From NCBI GenBank assembly GCA_900549995.1, contig URQQ01000015.1, positions 11,189-75,188 of the forward strand: 64,000 nucleotides of DNA, in the 5' to 3' direction. The notes below the pieces were generated by a model that saw nothing but the letters and a program-made list of their open reading frames with translations, was not told the DNA's origin and made no database searches. Positions 62,915-64,000 of this stretch are shown piece after piece; positions within the stretch are counted from its first letter, which is position 1; each line of letters begins with the position of its first letter. This stretch comes from an uncultured Lachnospiraceae bacterium. Lineage in GTDB: Bacteria > Bacillota > Clostridia > Lachnospirales > Lachnospiraceae. Both the position numbers and the translations under genes were made by a program.

Positions 62915-63331
62915 CTATATATACTTTTTCCCATGCGATGATGTCTTAAGCCTCGTGATCGCCCTCGCCAGCGATGCCTGAGAGATATTGTATTCCTGAA
63001 TGCTCTGTTTCTGCCGTAACTGTTCTTCTGCCCTCTCTTTTGCTTCTCTCGCCCTGATGATATCGATATCCTCCGGACGCTCCGCTGTATTGACAAGAAC
63101 AGACAGACGGTTATTGATTACCTCGGCAAATCCTTTTGACACAGCAGCATTCATCCACTCACCTTCTGCTGTCTGAAGGCGGATTTCACCAATCTCAATT
63201 GCTATGATCATATTTTCATGATGTGCAAGAATCCCCATCTGACCATCCGTCGTCGGGAGAATCACATTTTTACATCTTCCTTCGAAAAAGATTTTATCGC
63301 TTGCTATGATCCTCAGAAAAAATGTATCCAT
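62915..63331 (-). CDS. atpC: F1 ATP synthase epsilon subunit
   Basis: A 138-residue epsilon subunit of the F1Fo ATP synthase. The N-terminal beta-sandwich is visible as LRIIASDKIFFEGRCKNVILPTTDGQMGILAHHENM, a strong family match, and the C-terminal two-helix hairpin (IIRAREAKERAEEQLRQKQ) can inhibit the enzyme. The ATG follows AAAGGAGTGTTGTAG. It is 13 bases after atpD and is the last gene of the operon, ended by the hairpin at 62855-62893. Confidence 0.95.
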   Translation of the reverse strand: MDTFFLRIIASDKIFFEGRCKNVILPTTDGQMGILAHHENMIIAIEIGEIRLQTAEGEWMNAAVSKGFAEVINNRLSVLVNTAERPEDIDIIRAREAKERAEEQLRQKQSIQEYNISQASLARAITRLKTSSHGKKYI

Positions 63332-63344
63332 CTACAACACTCCT

Positions 63345-64000
<656 letters not shown>

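Overview
The window looks like a chromosomal segment of an anaerobic gut-type Firmicute, most likely a Lachnospiraceae relative. This is inferred from gene content: NhaC and CstA transporters, a bifurcating-type lactate dehydrogenase operon, a molybdenum xanthine dehydrogenase, a lone Rpn nuclease, DUF2075-type helicases and AGGAGG ribosome sites throughout. No rRNA, tRNA, CRISPR array or intact transposase gene was found. Most genes are on the minus strand. Both ends are cut: an M24 peptidase at the left and atpD at the right.

Layout. 1-8.3 kb: peptide catabolism (M24 peptidase, aminotransferase, PepD), a DMT exporter, the iadA-nhaC pair and a probable regulator. 8.7-13.3 kb: an Rpn nuclease and class I ribonucleotide reductase nrdA-nrdB. 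13.4-18.4 kb: a four-gene ABC transporter/two-component module with a clear direct-repeat operator. 18.5-24.8 kb: glnA, a divergent MATE/MerR pair, and ddl-guaD. 24.8-28.3 kb: a second two-component/ABC module. 28.5-33.3 kb: an alpha/beta hydrolase and xdhABC.

33.7-39.1 kb is a seven-gene minus-strand run: zinc-ribbon protein, GIY-YIG/DUF2075 helicase (frameshifted), MazG-like pyrophosphohydrolase, unknown protein, macrodomain protein, alkyltransferase-like protein lacking the active cysteine, and a zinc alcohol dehydrogenase. It is the best candidate for an undescribed nucleic-acid damage or defence system. 39.2-42.7 kb: cstA with a flavodoxin-fold reductase, and divergently an SPFH membrane protein followed by a 58-residue ribbon-helix-helix gene. 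42.8-52.3 kb: one apparent transcript joining a lipoprotein, a wall-anchored 5'-nucleotidase and lctBCDE-like genes for electron-bifurcating lactate oxidation. 52.5-61.7 kb: a LacI-controlled sugar ABC transporter with two apparently cytoplasmic hydrolases (GH116, GH32) and a YesL-like gene; three similar operators tie the locus together. 61.6-64 kb: a CPBP protease and the end of the atp operon.

Three structured intergenic repeats stand out: 6873-7023, 29443-29585 and 33317-33560. The last supplies the stop codon of xdhC. All assignments come from reading motifs by eye; no database search was run.
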